Positions 42,555-51,321 of a stretch of DNA of 64,000 nucleotides are shown in pieces. Numbering within the stretch: the first letter of the stretch is position 1; every line of letters starts with the position of its first letter. The DNA comes from Martinezella rhizogenes. Lineage in GTDB: Bacteria; Pseudomonadota; Alphaproteobacteria; Rhizobiales; Rhizobiaceae. The position numbers were made by a program, and so were the translations under genes. Under the pieces are notes generated by a model, which was not told the DNA's origin, ran no database searches, and saw nothing but the letters and a program-made list of their open reading frames with translations. The DNA is taken from the NCBI GenBank assembly GCA_013322215.1, contig JAAMEZ010000056.1, positions 310,001 to 374,000 on the forward strand. The letters run 5' to 3'.

Positions 42555-44204
42555 CTAGAGAAGATTGGCGATCCGCTCGGCATTTCGAAATGCCAACGCC
42601 ATGACCGTCAGCACAGGGTTGTAGCCACCATTCGTCGGATGCAGTGAGGCATCGCAGACATAGAGATTGTCGTGGCCCCAGACCTTGCCGAAGCTATCGG
42701 TCACGGACGTCTCCGGCGTCTCTCCCATGCGGCAGGTGCCGGCCTGGTGCTGGCCCGCCGAAAGGCGGAGCGTCTGCTTCCTGCCCCAAGTCCGCACGGC
42801 GCCCGATGCCCGCATCCAGGCATCGGCCTTATCGAGGATATAGTCGGCAGTTCGAACGGTTTCGGGATGCGTCATTCCCGACAGCTGAGCGACGGAACGC
42901 CCATATTTGTCGCGGACTTCCGGATCGAGGCGAACGCGACAGTCCGCGCTCGGTATTTCATGCACTGGTCCCTTGATCTGCGCGATGCGAGTGAAGTTGT
43001 CGCGCATGAAGTGCTTTGCCGCCAGCCCATATCGCGGCAGGTCGTCCGGCAGGCCGGATTTCCAGAGGATGATCGGCAGCATGACGAAATCGTCAGCCAG
43101 CATGGCGCCACCGATGACACCGTCATTGCCGTGATTGTAGTCGGTCGTCGCGATCGACACGCCCGGGCCTTTGCTGTCCTGAACGGGCTCCTCGAAAAGA
43201 CCAAAGACCGTCGGATAATAGTGCCCCTGCAGATTGCGGCCGACCTGATCGCGATTGTTGCCGAGCCCGTTCGGCTCCCGCTCCGTGCGCGTCAGCAGCA
43301 TGAGCCTTGCCGTTTCGATCGCGCCGGCCGATAGGATGACGATGCGCGAGCAAATGCGGCGGCGCATGAACTGCCCGGCTGCATCCGCCTCGAGAATATC
43401 GACGCCGATGACATTGCCTCGATCATCGGTTGCGACTTGCTCCACAACCGTCTCGGTCAGGAGATCGCAGAGCCCCGTCGCCAGCGCGCGCGGCAGCATG
43501 GTGTTCTGCGTACCGTTCTTACCGTTGCTCGGGCAGGGAAATCCGACGCATGAGCCGCAGTGGATGCAGGCCCCTCGCCCGGCGCGCGGCACGGTATTGA
43601 CAAGAAGCGGCGGCGTAAACGTCGAGAGGCCGAGCGCGCTGGCGCCGGCCCGAAGGTGCGCGCTCGTTGGATTGTCCGCCACCGGCGGCATTGGATAATC
43701 GCGCCCGCGCGGGCCGGAATTGCGATCGCCGTTGCCATCGCCGGAAACGCCTATTTCGTGCTCTGCCTTCCCATACCAGGGCTCCAGATTCCCATAGGAA
43801 ATCGGCCAGTCGACCAATGAGGAGCCTTCCGGACGCCCATAGGTCGACGCCATACGGAAATCCTTGGGATGAAAGCGCCAGGCGAGCCCGCCATAGACGA
43901 AGGTCCCGCCGCCGACGACCGCGGCATTGACGTGGTAATTATCCTGGTGCGGCTTGACGATGTGCCGCCCGCCCTGCTGATCGATGAAGACGCGCGGGTT
44001 GCCGTCGATCTCCGGCCCGGTATTGAAGCCATAGGCCTGCAGCCGATGATTTCGCAGATGATCGCGATGACCGTCTTCGGCATAGGTTCGCCTCTTGCCG
44101 CGCTCGATGAGCAGGATGCGCTTGCCGGCTTCGGCCAGAACACCGGCCGCGATATTGCCTGCAGCACCGGCACCCACGATGATCGCATCATAGTCGATCT
44201 TCAT
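42555..44204 (-). CDS. GMC-family FAD oxidoreductase (glycoside/sugar dehydrogenase, large subunit)
   Basis: 549 residues. The N-terminal FAD motif is DAIIVGAGAAGNIAAGVLAEAG; a cysteine-rich GACIHCGSCVGFPCPSNGK follows, then VILSAGAIETARLMLL and the C-terminal CDASLHPTNGGYNPVLTVMALAFRNAERIA with an HQAGTCRMG segment. This is the gluconate/glucoside 3-dehydrogenase-like GMC group that works with a gluconate-2-dehydrogenase subunit-3 partner. ATG 44204 has GGAGG 8 bases upstream and overlaps the partner's stop by four bases. No Tat or Sec signal is seen, so it is probably cytoplasmic. Confidence 0.9.
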   Translation of the reverse strand: MKIDYDAIIVGAGAAGNIAAGVLAEAGKRILLIERGKRRTYAEDGHRDHLRNHRLQAYGFNTGPEIDGNPRVFIDQQGGRHIVKPHQDNYHVNAAVVGGGTFVYGGLAWRFHPKDFRMASTYGRPEGSSLVDWPISYGNLEPWYGKAEHEIGVSGDGNGDRNSGPRGRDYPMPPVADNPTSAHLRAGASALGLSTFTPPLLVNTVPRAGRGACIHCGSCVGFPCPSNGKNGTQNTMLPRALATGLCDLLTETVVEQVATDDRGNVIGVDILEADAAGQFMRRRICSRIVILSAGAIETARLMLLTRTEREPNGLGNNRDQVGRNLQGHYYPTVFGLFEEPVQDSKGPGVSIATTDYNHGNDGVIGGAMLADDFVMLPIILWKSGLPDDLPRYGLAAKHFMRDNFTRIAQIKGPVHEIPSADCRVRLDPEVRDKYGRSVAQLSGMTHPETVRTADYILDKADAWMRASGAVRTWGRKQTLRLSAGQHQAGTCRMGETPETSVTDSFGKVWGHDNLYVCDASLHPTNGGYNPVLTVMALAFRNAERIANLL

Positions 44205-44641
44205 GCCCATAACCTCCCGCGCACGACGTCCTGTGGATTCTCCGACGGCCCGCTCGGCCCCTCCGGCAAGCCCGGGCGATAGCCGATCATTCCCCATGAC
44301 ACCGCATCCGGATTGGCGCCATTTGCCGGGTCGGCATAAAACCCTTCCGCAGCCAGCTCGCAAAGCATGTGGAACCAGGCTTCGTCCTTACACTCCGCGA
44401 GGAGGCGATCCTGTTCCTCGGGCAATAGCCTGGCAAAGCCACCCGATGTCTGCGCATCCAGATCCATGAGGCCCCGGTTTATCGCCTGCGGATCGGCAAC
44501 GAGACCGGCGTCCCACAGCGAGAGAATGAAGCCGTCTACGCCATTATCGAGCGCGCCGGGATAATCATCCGCGGGAATGATACGATCGAGCACGGCCCGA
44601 AAGGTTTCGAGCCTGAACGCGCGGTTCTTGGCATCTGACAT
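44201..44641 (-). CDS. Gluconate-2-dehydrogenase subunit-3-like small subunit
   Basis: 146 residues with the features of the gluconate_2-dh3 family: FRLETFRAVLDRIIPADDYPGALDNGVDGFI near the start and GFARLLPEEQDRLLAE, ending in WGMIGYRPGLPEGPSG. It probably folds with, and is required by, the GMC subunit encoded next. Many family members have a Tat signal; none is present here, as for its partner. It lies 21 bases after the permease gene stop. Confidence 0.87.
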   Translation of the reverse strand: MSDAKNRAFRLETFRAVLDRIIPADDYPGALDNGVDGFILSLWDAGLVADPQAINRGLMDLDAQTSGGFARLLPEEQDRLLAECKDEAWFHMLCELAAEGFYADPANGANPDAVSWGMIGYRPGLPEGPSGPSENPQDVVRGRLWA

Positions 44642-44662
44642 GGAAAGCCTCTTGAGATCATA

Positions 44663-45508
44663 TCATCGGCCGGCGAGCGAGCCGCCGATGCCACCGATAC
44701 TGAAAAAGCGATTGAGCAAGGCAAAGATGATGACCGGCGGCGCCAGCATGATGACGGCGCAGGCCATGACGGGACCCCAATCGGTCTGGTTCTGCTGGAA
44801 GAACGTCTGCAGGCCGACAGGCAAGGTGAAGCGACTGTCCGTGCGCAGAAAGACCAGCGCCACCAGATAGTCGTTCCAGGCGACGAGAAACCCATAGATC
44901 GCCGTGGACAGAATGCCGGGCAGCGAATTGGGAAGCACGATGCGCAGAAACGCGCCGAACATGCTGCAGCCGTCGATCCAGGCTGCCTCTTCGAGATCTG
45001 TCGGTATGCCGTCGAAATAGGCCGCCATCATCCAGCAGGCGACCGACACGCTGGAGGCGACATAGATGATCGAAACACCGGCCAAGGTGTCGACGAGCCC
45101 GATCCACGATAGCATGATGAACAGCGGGATGATGAAGACGACGATCGGGAAGCTCTGGATGATGAAGATCAGCATCGAATAGAGCGATACGGCACCACCA
45201 CGGGCGCGCGACAGCACATAGCCCGCCGGCGCGGCAACGAACAGCGCCAGACAGGAGGCGATGACGGATACGATGAGGCTGTTCTTCAACCACACCAGAA
45301 TATCCGTATTCCTGATGACATAGACGAATGTCTCGAGCGTCGGGCCGGTGACGTCGGAATAAAGGCGTGGCCGCAAGGCAAGGCCGAAAATGACGAGGAT
45401 CGGGCTCAGGGCAACAAGCGTCATCAATGCAAGCACGAGGGTGCGCGTCCAGCCCACCGATTTGCCGATGCCGACGGTCGTGCTCGCAGCCATTGTCTTC
45501 ACCGCCAT
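44663..45508 (-). CDS. CUT1-type sugar ABC importer, MalG-like permease
   Basis: 281-residue permease with about six helices; the EAA loop is in IPTDLEEAAWIDGCSMFGAFLRIVLPNSLPGI. It follows the MalF-like gene by nine bases and is in the same operon as the binding protein at 46452-47747. No ATPase gene accompanies this importer. Confidence 0.92.
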   Translation of the reverse strand: MAVKTMAASTTVGIGKSVGWTRTLVLALMTLVALSPILVIFGLALRPRLYSDVTGPTLETFVYVIRNTDILVWLKNSLIVSVIASCLALFVAAPAGYVLSRARGGAVSLYSMLIFIIQSFPIVVFIIPLFIMLSWIGLVDTLAGVSIIYVASSVSVACWMMAAYFDGIPTDLEEAAWIDGCSMFGAFLRIVLPNSLPGILSTAIYGFLVAWNDYLVALVFLRTDSRFTLPVGLQTFFQQNQTDWGPVMACAVIMLAPPVIIFALLNRFFSIGGIGGSLAGR

Positions 45509-45517
45509 GGGAGCCTC

Positions 45518-46450
45518 CTAGAACTTGGCTTTGCGCACCTGCCGGAACAGCAGGAGCGAGAGGGCGACCAGAACGATAGTCATCATGAAAGAAATCGCGA
45601 CGCCGTAACCGGGCAGGAAATCCTGAAAGACGGAGCGATAGGCGAGCACGATCAGCGAAGTCGTGGCGTTAACCGGGCCGCCGCCGGTCAGAAGATAAAT
45701 CGTCGCGAAATCGTTGACCGAAAACATCGTCATCAGGATCCAGCTGATATAGGTGGATCGGGCAGTCATCGGCAAAACGATGTAGCGGATCTGCTGACGC
45801 GCGTTTGCACCGTCAAGCGTCGCAGCCTCGTAGACGCTGTTGTCGATGCTCTCGAGCGCTGCCGCCCCCATCATCATCATGAAGGGATAGCTGATCCATA
45901 TCTTGAACAGGCAGACCGTGATCATCGCCATCGTCGGATCGGCGAGAAACAGGATCTGCCCAAAGCCCAATGTTTCGGCCAGCTGCGGCAGGAGACTGCC
46001 GGGGGTGGCGACCAGCCAGTTCCAGCTCATGGAGGTGACGACGATCGGCACGATCCACGGCAGCAGCAGAAGCACCTTGAACAGGTTTCTCCCCGGAAAT
46101 TGCGGCTTCAGCAGGATGGCGAGGCCAAAGCCGATCAGCCAGCTGCCGAACACGCCGCAGATGGTGAACAGCAGTGTGAAGGAAGCGGCAGACCAGAAAG
46201 CGGGATCGGTCAGAACGTTGACATAGTTCTTGAAACCGATGAATTTACCGAGACGCAGCAGACCGCCATTGTGAACGGATTGCACGAGAGCAAATCCCAG
46301 CGGATAGGCGTTGATCAACGCCATCAGCAGGATCGACGGCATGGCAAGGCCGATCATCGTCGCCTTGCGCCCCGTCTGCGCGCCGGCGCGGGAGGCCGTC
46401 GATACTCTCGTCAGCCGCCGTCCCTCCGGCATTGCATGCGCCTCGGCCAT
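45518..46450 (-). CDS. CUT1-type sugar ABC importer, MalF-like permease
   Basis: 310-residue permease. The EAA loop is in SVYEAATLDGANARQQIRYIVLPMTARSTYI. The ATG at 46450 almost abuts the stop of the binding-protein gene (46452). The nearby ribosome-binding site is weak, so translational coupling to the upstream gene is likely. Confidence 0.9.
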   Translation of the reverse strand: MAEAHAMPEGRRLTRVSTASRAGAQTGRKATMIGLAMPSILLMALINAYPLGFALVQSVHNGGLLRLGKFIGFKNYVNVLTDPAFWSAASFTLLFTICGVFGSWLIGFGLAILLKPQFPGRNLFKVLLLLPWIVPIVVTSMSWNWLVATPGSLLPQLAETLGFGQILFLADPTMAMITVCLFKIWISYPFMMMMGAAALESIDNSVYEAATLDGANARQQIRYIVLPMTARSTYISWILMTMFSVNDFATIYLLTGGGPVNATTSLIVLAYRSVFQDFLPGYGVAISFMMTIVLVALSLLLFRQVRKAKF

Positions 46451-46451
46451 G

Positions 46452-47747
46452 TTACTGCACGACCTTTCGCAGCGAAGCTTCCAGGGTTTCGAGAATGTCC
46501 CTGGACTTCGTCTTCCCCTGGATAATCTGCTGAACGAAGGCGGCACTGGCGGCACCCCCATCGACGGCATTCAACGCGGCAAAGGCATGCGGCGCCTGAG
46601 CGCCGATCGTCTTGCCCACCGGTTGCCATTCGTTGATCGAAAGAACCAGGTTCGGGTTGCTCTGAATGATGGGCAGATCGGCGATGCTCTTCTTGACCGG
46701 CACGTCGATCGCAACCCCGCTCGTCCAATAGACATGCATGTTGTCGAGATACCAGGCCAGGAAGGCTTCCGACGATTCCTGCGAGGGTGTCGTCGTGAAC
46801 ATCCAAAGCGAGTTGATGTAATAGACGGTGCCGAGATCGCCGTGACGAGCTTTAACGGGGTGCGCGACCACAGCATCGGACTTGATTTCCTGCGGCAGCG
46901 TCTTGTCGAGACCCGTCTGCCCGAAGCCCATGGCGACACGGCCGGATTTCCAGTCGTTTGCCAGATTGTCCGACGTATAGCTTGCGGCATAAGGATCGAT
47001 GATGCCCTTGCGCACGAGCTCGTTGATGAAATCGAGGGTCTCGATATTGCGGTCACTCACGCAGTTCAACGAACCATCAGGCGCAAAGAAGCCGCCGCCA
47101 TTGTTGATCATCAGGGCCGAGACGGTGTGTTGCGCATCGGTCGTCGTGCTGCCGGCCGCAAGACCGAGGCCGATATGGCCGATTTTCTTGAGGGCTTCGC
47201 CAGCCTTGATGTAGCTGTCCCAATCGGTCGGCGGCTCGACACCAGCCTTCTCCAGAAGCGATTTGCGATACCAGATGACACGCAGATCCATCGACCAGGG
47301 AACGCCGGCATAGCCGCCATCCGTCTTCATCGCGGGCAGCAGACCCGGCAGAAAGTCGTTCTTGCCCTCCTTGTCGAGCTTGCCGATCAGATTGTCGGCC
47401 GCAACGGCCACTCCCTGCTCGAGAAAATAGAACGGCAGGAAGGCGGCACCGGAGCTTACCGCCGGCGTCGTCCCCGATGCAGCTGCCGAGGTGAATGTCT
47501 GGTACCAGTTTGCCCAGGGTATCGATTGATAGCGGACGCCGAGCGCGCCGCTGGCGGGCGTGTACTTGCCCGCCAGCTCCTTGGCGGCGGCCGTATAAGT
47601 GGCTCCCGTTCCCCAGACCATATCCCAGAACGTAAGAGCATCGTCTGCCGCAAAGACCTTGCCCGCAGCACTAGCGGCCAGAGCCGCAGCCGACGCTCCG
47701 AGGAATGATCGGCGATTCATTGTCATGCTACCCGACTTGCCGTTCAT
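46452..47747 (-). CDS. CUT1-type sugar ABC importer, substrate-binding protein (Tat-like signal)
   Basis: 431-residue family 1 binding protein. The N-terminus MTMNRRSFLGASAAALAASAAG is a twin-arginine-like signal (RRSFLG), unlike the Sec signals of the other binding proteins in this window. The mature region includes LTFWDMVWGTGATYT, GVPWSMDLRVIWYRKSLLEKAG and AMGFGQTGLD, typical of sugar-binding proteins. GGAGG precedes the ATG at 47747. It is the first transporter gene after the TIM-barrel gene on the minus strand. Confidence 0.9.
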   Translation of the reverse strand: MNGKSGSMTMNRRSFLGASAAALAASAAGKVFAADDALTFWDMVWGTGATYTAAAKELAGKYTPASGALGVRYQSIPWANWYQTFTSAAASGTTPAVSSGAAFLPFYFLEQGVAVAADNLIGKLDKEGKNDFLPGLLPAMKTDGGYAGVPWSMDLRVIWYRKSLLEKAGVEPPTDWDSYIKAGEALKKIGHIGLGLAAGSTTTDAQHTVSALMINNGGGFFAPDGSLNCVSDRNIETLDFINELVRKGIIDPYAASYTSDNLANDWKSGRVAMGFGQTGLDKTLPQEIKSDAVVAHPVKARHGDLGTVYYINSLWMFTTTPSQESSEAFLAWYLDNMHVYWTSGVAIDVPVKKSIADLPIIQSNPNLVLSINEWQPVGKTIGAQAPHAFAALNAVDGGAASAAFVQQIIQGKTKSRDILETLEASLRKVVQ

Positions 47748-47807
47748 CTGTGGTTCCTCCCCCCCTTGTTGAACGAAATCGATCTGCACTGATGCCAGAC
47801 GATCGGA

Positions 47808-48569
47808 CTACCGGATCGTCTGGAGATAGGAGAAGCTTCTGGTGGCAAAGCCTGCCGGATCCTTGGGATTGTCGTGTTCGACGACCATCAAGCGGGCACC
47901 GCGGGCGCTGGCAAAGGCCCAGAGATCGGGCCAGTCGAGAATGCCGGAACCGACATCGCACCAGCCGTCCTCGTCTTCATTTCGCCCGGCTTGAGCCTGA
48001 TCCTTCACATGGGCGGAGACGAGTAGCCCTGCATATTTCTCCAGCCAGACCTTCGGATCATCGCCGCCGCGCGCAAGCCATGCGATATCGGCCTGCCAGA
48101 CGAGCGGGCTGCCGGCTCCGCCCTGGAAAAGACAGTCGAGCGGACAGGAGCCATCGCTGAAACGCGCAAGCTCCCAATGATGATTATGATAGCCGAGCGA
48201 GATGCCCCGCTCCTTCAACCGGCCGGCCATCTCGCCGAGCTCAGTACCGACCCGGCGCCAGGCATCCGCATCGCCGTTACGCTCCTCCGGCGGCAGAGCC
48301 GGCATGAAAAGTTGCGCAATACCAGCCTCCGTGGCCGCGTCCGCGACCCGCCCCAGGTCACCGCGCAGTGCCGGCAAGCCGATATGGCCGCTTGGCGCAT
48401 GGAGGCCCCGGGCTGCGAGAGCCGCCTTCAGTGCCTTGGGATTATCGAGATGGCTGCCGATGGTTTCGACGTTGGTGAAGCCCGCCCACGCAGCCGCATC
48501 GAGCTGCTGATCGAGCCCGCCCAGATGCCGAAGTGAATAGAGCTGTATCGAAAGTGTCGACGTCGTCAT
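47808..48569 (-). CDS. TIM-barrel sugar phosphate isomerase/epimerase-family protein
   Basis: 253-residue AP-endonuclease-2-type barrel, first gene of the GMC/importer operon. Likely metal ligands are in YHNHHWEL, VWQADIAWL and VEHDNPKD. It is a paralogue of the protein at 33287-34042. In characterised glycoside-3-oxidation routes, proteins of this fold cleave or isomerise 3-keto-glycosides made by GMC dehydrogenases, so such a role is plausible; a simple epimerase role is equally allowed by the sequence. GGGAGG precedes ATG 48569. Confidence 0.85.
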   Translation of the reverse strand: MTTSTLSIQLYSLRHLGGLDQQLDAAAWAGFTNVETIGSHLDNPKALKAALAARGLHAPSGHIGLPALRGDLGRVADAATEAGIAQLFMPALPPEERNGDADAWRRVGTELGEMAGRLKERGISLGYHNHHWELARFSDGSCPLDCLFQGGAGSPLVWQADIAWLARGGDDPKVWLEKYAGLLVSAHVKDQAQAGRNEDEDGWCDVGSGILDWPDLWAFASARGARLMVVEHDNPKDPAGFATRSFSYLQTIR

Positions 48570-48619
48570 CCGGCCCTCCCAGCCCGCCCTGCGACATCTC
48601 CTCACATCACAGAGCATTT

Positions 48620-48639
48620 TTACGCAATCGATTGCGTAA
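48620..48639. promoter_or_regulatory. LacI-type operator 1
   Basis: TTACGCAATCGATTGCGTAA is a perfect 20-base palindrome centred on CG. Its core GCAATCGATTGC recurs 27 bases away. It lies 51 bases upstream of the TIM-barrel gene start (48569) and 86 bases upstream of the divergent lacI start (48725). Confidence 0.85.
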
Positions 48640-48650
48640 TACCTAACAGC

Positions 48651-48662
48651 GCAATCGATTGC
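48651..48662. promoter_or_regulatory. LacI-type operator 2
   Basis: GCAATCGATTGC is a perfect 12-base palindrome identical to the core of operator 1, with centres 27 bases apart. The pair occupies the region between the two divergent genes and would let one LacI-type protein control both. Confidence 0.8.
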
Positions 48663-48724
48663 ATGCAAGGGCGCGATCGAATATTTGTTGGATGTAGACG
48701 ATGCGATCCGGTTACAGAGGTCCG

Positions 48725-49765
48725 ATGGCGAAACGAAAGCCAATACCCACGAATGAGAGCCGCATACCGACCATGGCGGACGTCGCCCGTATCGCCGGTG
48801 TCTCGACTTCGACCGTCAGCCGTGCTCTGGCCGGGCTCCCTCCCATTCCCGAAGAGACAAGGCAGAGGATTGCCCAGGCCGCAAAGGAAGCCGGATATGC
48901 GATCAACCGCCATGCGCGATCCCTGCGGCTCAAGCGCAGCAAGGTGATCCTTGTCCTCATTCCAAACCTTGCCAACCCGAATTTCCCCGATCTTTTGATG
49001 CATATCGATCGGGCAGCCTATGACTGCGGCTATGACATCATGATCGCACATACCGCCATCGATCCGGGCCGCTCCGACCGCTATGTCGACGAGTTGCTGG
49101 CGGGAAGCATCGATGGCGTGCTCCTGACCGCCAGTTACTGCCCGCCGCGGCTTCTCGAGTGCATTGCCGCGGGCCGGCGTCTGCCGATCGTACGAACACT
49201 GAGCCCTACTCCCGATCTCACCGGCATCACCGCGGTGCAGATCGATGAGGTGAAAGCGGCCTATGACGTCGTCGATCACCTTGCAAAGCAGGGTTACAAG
49301 CGCATCGCGCATCTCGGCGGACCGCCAAAGGAAATCATGGCGATCGCCCGCCGGCGAGGCTGGGAGAAGGCACTGGCCGATCACGGACTCCCCCCATCCC
49401 CGGATTTCTATATCCAGTCCGGCTTCACGATGATTGAAGGACAAAGGGCGGCCGACGAAATCAGGAGCCGGCCGGAGCTGCCGGACGCCATTTTCTGCTC
49501 AAACGACGAATCCGCCTATGGTTTGATCGCCGCTCTCAAGGAACACGGCTTACGCATTCCTCAAGATATCGCCGTTGCAGGCTTCGACGACCTCAGTTTT
49601 TCGGCCGTCATGGACCCTCCGCTGACAACGGTCCGCCTCCCTCGCCGCGACATGGCCGAACGCTCGATCCAGAAACTGAAGGCGCTCATCGAGGACAATA
49701 CCGACAACGACAATACGATCCTGGCCCATGAACTGGTCATTCGGGCCAGCAGCCTTCGCAACTGA
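48725..49765 (+). CDS. LacI-family transcriptional regulator of the GMC locus
   Basis: 346 residues. The DNA-binding domain contains TMADVARIAGVSTSTVSRALAGLP with the VSRAL recognition sequence that commonly reads AATCGATT-type sites, which matches the two operators found next to it. The effector domain starts near residue 75 (VILVLIPNLANPNFPDLLMHID) and ends with VAGFDDLSFSAVMDPPLTTVR. The ATG at 48725 has GAGG 5 bases upstream; an earlier in-frame ATG at 48701 has none. Confidence 0.92.
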   Translation: MAKRKPIPTNESRIPTMADVARIAGVSTSTVSRALAGLPPIPEETRQRIAQAAKEAGYAINRHARSLRLKRSKVILVLIPNLANPNFPDLLMHIDRAAYDCGYDIMIAHTAIDPGRSDRYVDELLAGSIDGVLLTASYCPPRLLECIAAGRRLPIVRTLSPTPDLTGITAVQIDEVKAAYDVVDHLAKQGYKRIAHLGGPPKEIMAIARRRGWEKALADHGLPPSPDFYIQSGFTMIEGQRAADEIRSRPELPDAIFCSNDESAYGLIAALKEHGLRIPQDIAVAGFDDLSFSAVMDPPLTTVRLPRRDMAERSIQKLKALIEDNTDNDNTILAHELVIRASSLRN

Positions 49766-49794
49766 GGGCTATGCCGACGGCCAAAGCCTTTGAC

Positions 49795-50988
49795 CTAGGT
49801 TGGCAAGCATGCCGGGCCGATCGGCTCAAACGACTTGTAGGTCAGGATGAACTCCTGATGGCCGAGGCCCTCCGACTTCGTCGGCTTGCCATCGGCAACC
49901 TCCCGCAGAAGCGTGACGATTTCCTGGCCGACCTCATCGAGGCTTGCTCGTCCCTCGAGAATACGGCCAGCATCAACATCCATGTCTTCCTCCAGCCGGC
50001 GATAGGTATCCGGATTGGCGCAGATCTTGATCACGGGCGAGATTGCCGAGCCTGAGACCGAGCCGCGGCCGGTGACAAAGAATACCATATGACAGCCGGA
50101 CGCGATCATTTCGACAATTTCGGCATTGTCGGAAATGTTCGGAAAACCGAACCGCACCTCGCCATCGGGCACCACGTCCATCAGGTAAAGACCGCCACGC
50201 GGCGGAATATCGCCGGGCTTGATCAGGCCGGAGATCGGCGACGCCCCCGACTTGGCATAGGCGCCCATCGACTTCTCTTCGATCGTCGTCAGCCCGCCAT
50301 CGGCATTGCCCGGTGCAAAGCTGCCATAGCCGAGCGTGGCGTAATAGCGTGCAGCCTTGGCAACCGCCGCACGAAGCTCGTCGGCAAGTTCCGATGTGAC
50401 CGCACGATCGGCCATGATTTCCTCGCAGCCGATGAGCTCACCGGTTTCCTCGAAAATGCAGGTCGCTCCCGCCGCCACCAGAGAATCGAAAGCCCGGCCC
50501 GCTGCCGGATTGCCGGTAATCCCGCTCGTTCCGTCGGACCCGCCGCAAACCGTTCCGACAATCAGCTCGCTGATGTCCATCGGGACCCGCTCATCGAGCG
50601 CCAACGTCTCAAGTTGCTCGTTGACCCAGGCGCGACCGGCCGCGATCGTGCTGCGCGTGCCGCCATCGTTCTGGATGGTCAACGTCTTCACCGGCCGGCC
50701 GCTCTCCTCGATGATCTTGGATAGCGAGTATTTGTTGAAGCTTTCACAGCCGAGCGACAGAAGCAGAACTGCGCCAATATTCGGATGCGTACAAAGCCGC
50801 TCCATCATCCGTTGCGCATAGGCATTGGGAAAACAGCCGGGAAAGCCGATGAGGTGAACCTCCTGCCCGTCGAAAGCCGAGATGATCTGGCGTCCGACAT
50901 GGTGGGCACATTCCACCAGATAGGCGACGGCGACGATATTGCGGATGCCTTTGCGACCATCCGGCCGCAGATAGCCTTGCAGGGTCAT
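49795..50988 (-). CDS. UxaA/GarD-family dehydratase, large subunit
   Basis: 397 residues matching the C-terminal catalytic domain of altronate and galactarate dehydratases: GYLRPDGRKGIRN at the start, GFPGCFPNAYAQR, LLLSLGCESFN, CGGSDGTSGITGNPA and MVFFVTGRGSVSGSAISPVIKI. Dehydrates a hexonate to a 2-keto-3-deoxy acid in most members; the SuyB subunit of sulfolactate sulfo-lyase is a relative. The start overlaps the small-subunit stop by four bases. Context favours a sugar acid. Confidence 0.88.
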   Translation of the reverse strand: MTLQGYLRPDGRKGIRNIVAVAYLVECAHHVGRQIISAFDGQEVHLIGFPGCFPNAYAQRMMERLCTHPNIGAVLLLSLGCESFNKYSLSKIIEESGRPVKTLTIQNDGGTRSTIAAGRAWVNEQLETLALDERVPMDISELIVGTVCGGSDGTSGITGNPAAGRAFDSLVAAGATCIFEETGELIGCEEIMADRAVTSELADELRAAVAKAARYYATLGYGSFAPGNADGGLTTIEEKSMGAYAKSGASPISGLIKPGDIPPRGGLYLMDVVPDGEVRFGFPNISDNAEIVEMIASGCHMVFFVTGRGSVSGSAISPVIKICANPDTYRRLEEDMDVDAGRILEGRASLDEVGQEIVTLLREVADGKPTKSEGLGHQEFILTYKSFEPIGPACLPT

Positions 50989-51317
50989 TTTTTGGCAACC
51001 TCCTGAATGTCGAAGAAGTGGCTCGGCGTGTAGTCGCTCTTGACGTTATGCACGTGGACATGATCGCCGGTCGCGATCGGCGCGACGGCGGAACCGATCG
51101 GCGCGCCGTATTTGTAGACCTTGGCGCCCGGCGCGATTTCATGCCTGGCGATCTTGTGACCGCGCGGAATCGTCTTTGCGAGTGTCACCTCCCGGTCTCC
51201 GACGCGAATGCGTTCTCCTGCGGGAATATCCTCGCGACAGACGAGAACATTGTCCTTTTCCGAAAGCAGCAGCAGCCGCGGATCATCGGCATGTGTTAGC
51301 AGCGCGCCAGAACCCAT
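50985..51317 (-). CDS. UxaA/GarD-family dehydratase, small (SAF) subunit
   Basis: 110 residues forming a SAF domain: DNVLVCREDIPAGERIRVGDREVTLAKTIPRGHKIA, then GDHVHVHNV near the C-terminus. In UxaA this domain is fused to the catalytic domain; here it is separate, as in SuyA or in split altronate dehydratases. It is translationally coupled to the large subunit and lies 4 bases after the RraA-like gene. Confidence 0.85.
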   Translation of the reverse strand: MGSGALLTHADDPRLLLLSEKDNVLVCREDIPAGERIRVGDREVTLAKTIPRGHKIARHEIAPGAKVYKYGAPIGSAVAPIATGDHVHVHNVKSDYTPSHFFDIQEVAKK

Positions 51318-51321
51318 GACG

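Noticed and set aside
46311..47708. Plus-strand open frame of over 460 codons
   Set aside because: Antisense to the sugar-binding-protein gene with the Tat-like signal.
49795..51317. Firm call of sulfolactate sulfo-lyase SuyAB for the split UxaA pair
   Set aside because: The split form fits, but no sulfolactate dehydrogenase or sulfonate exporter gene is near, and the adjacent sugar-acid-type dehydrogenases favour a hexonate.
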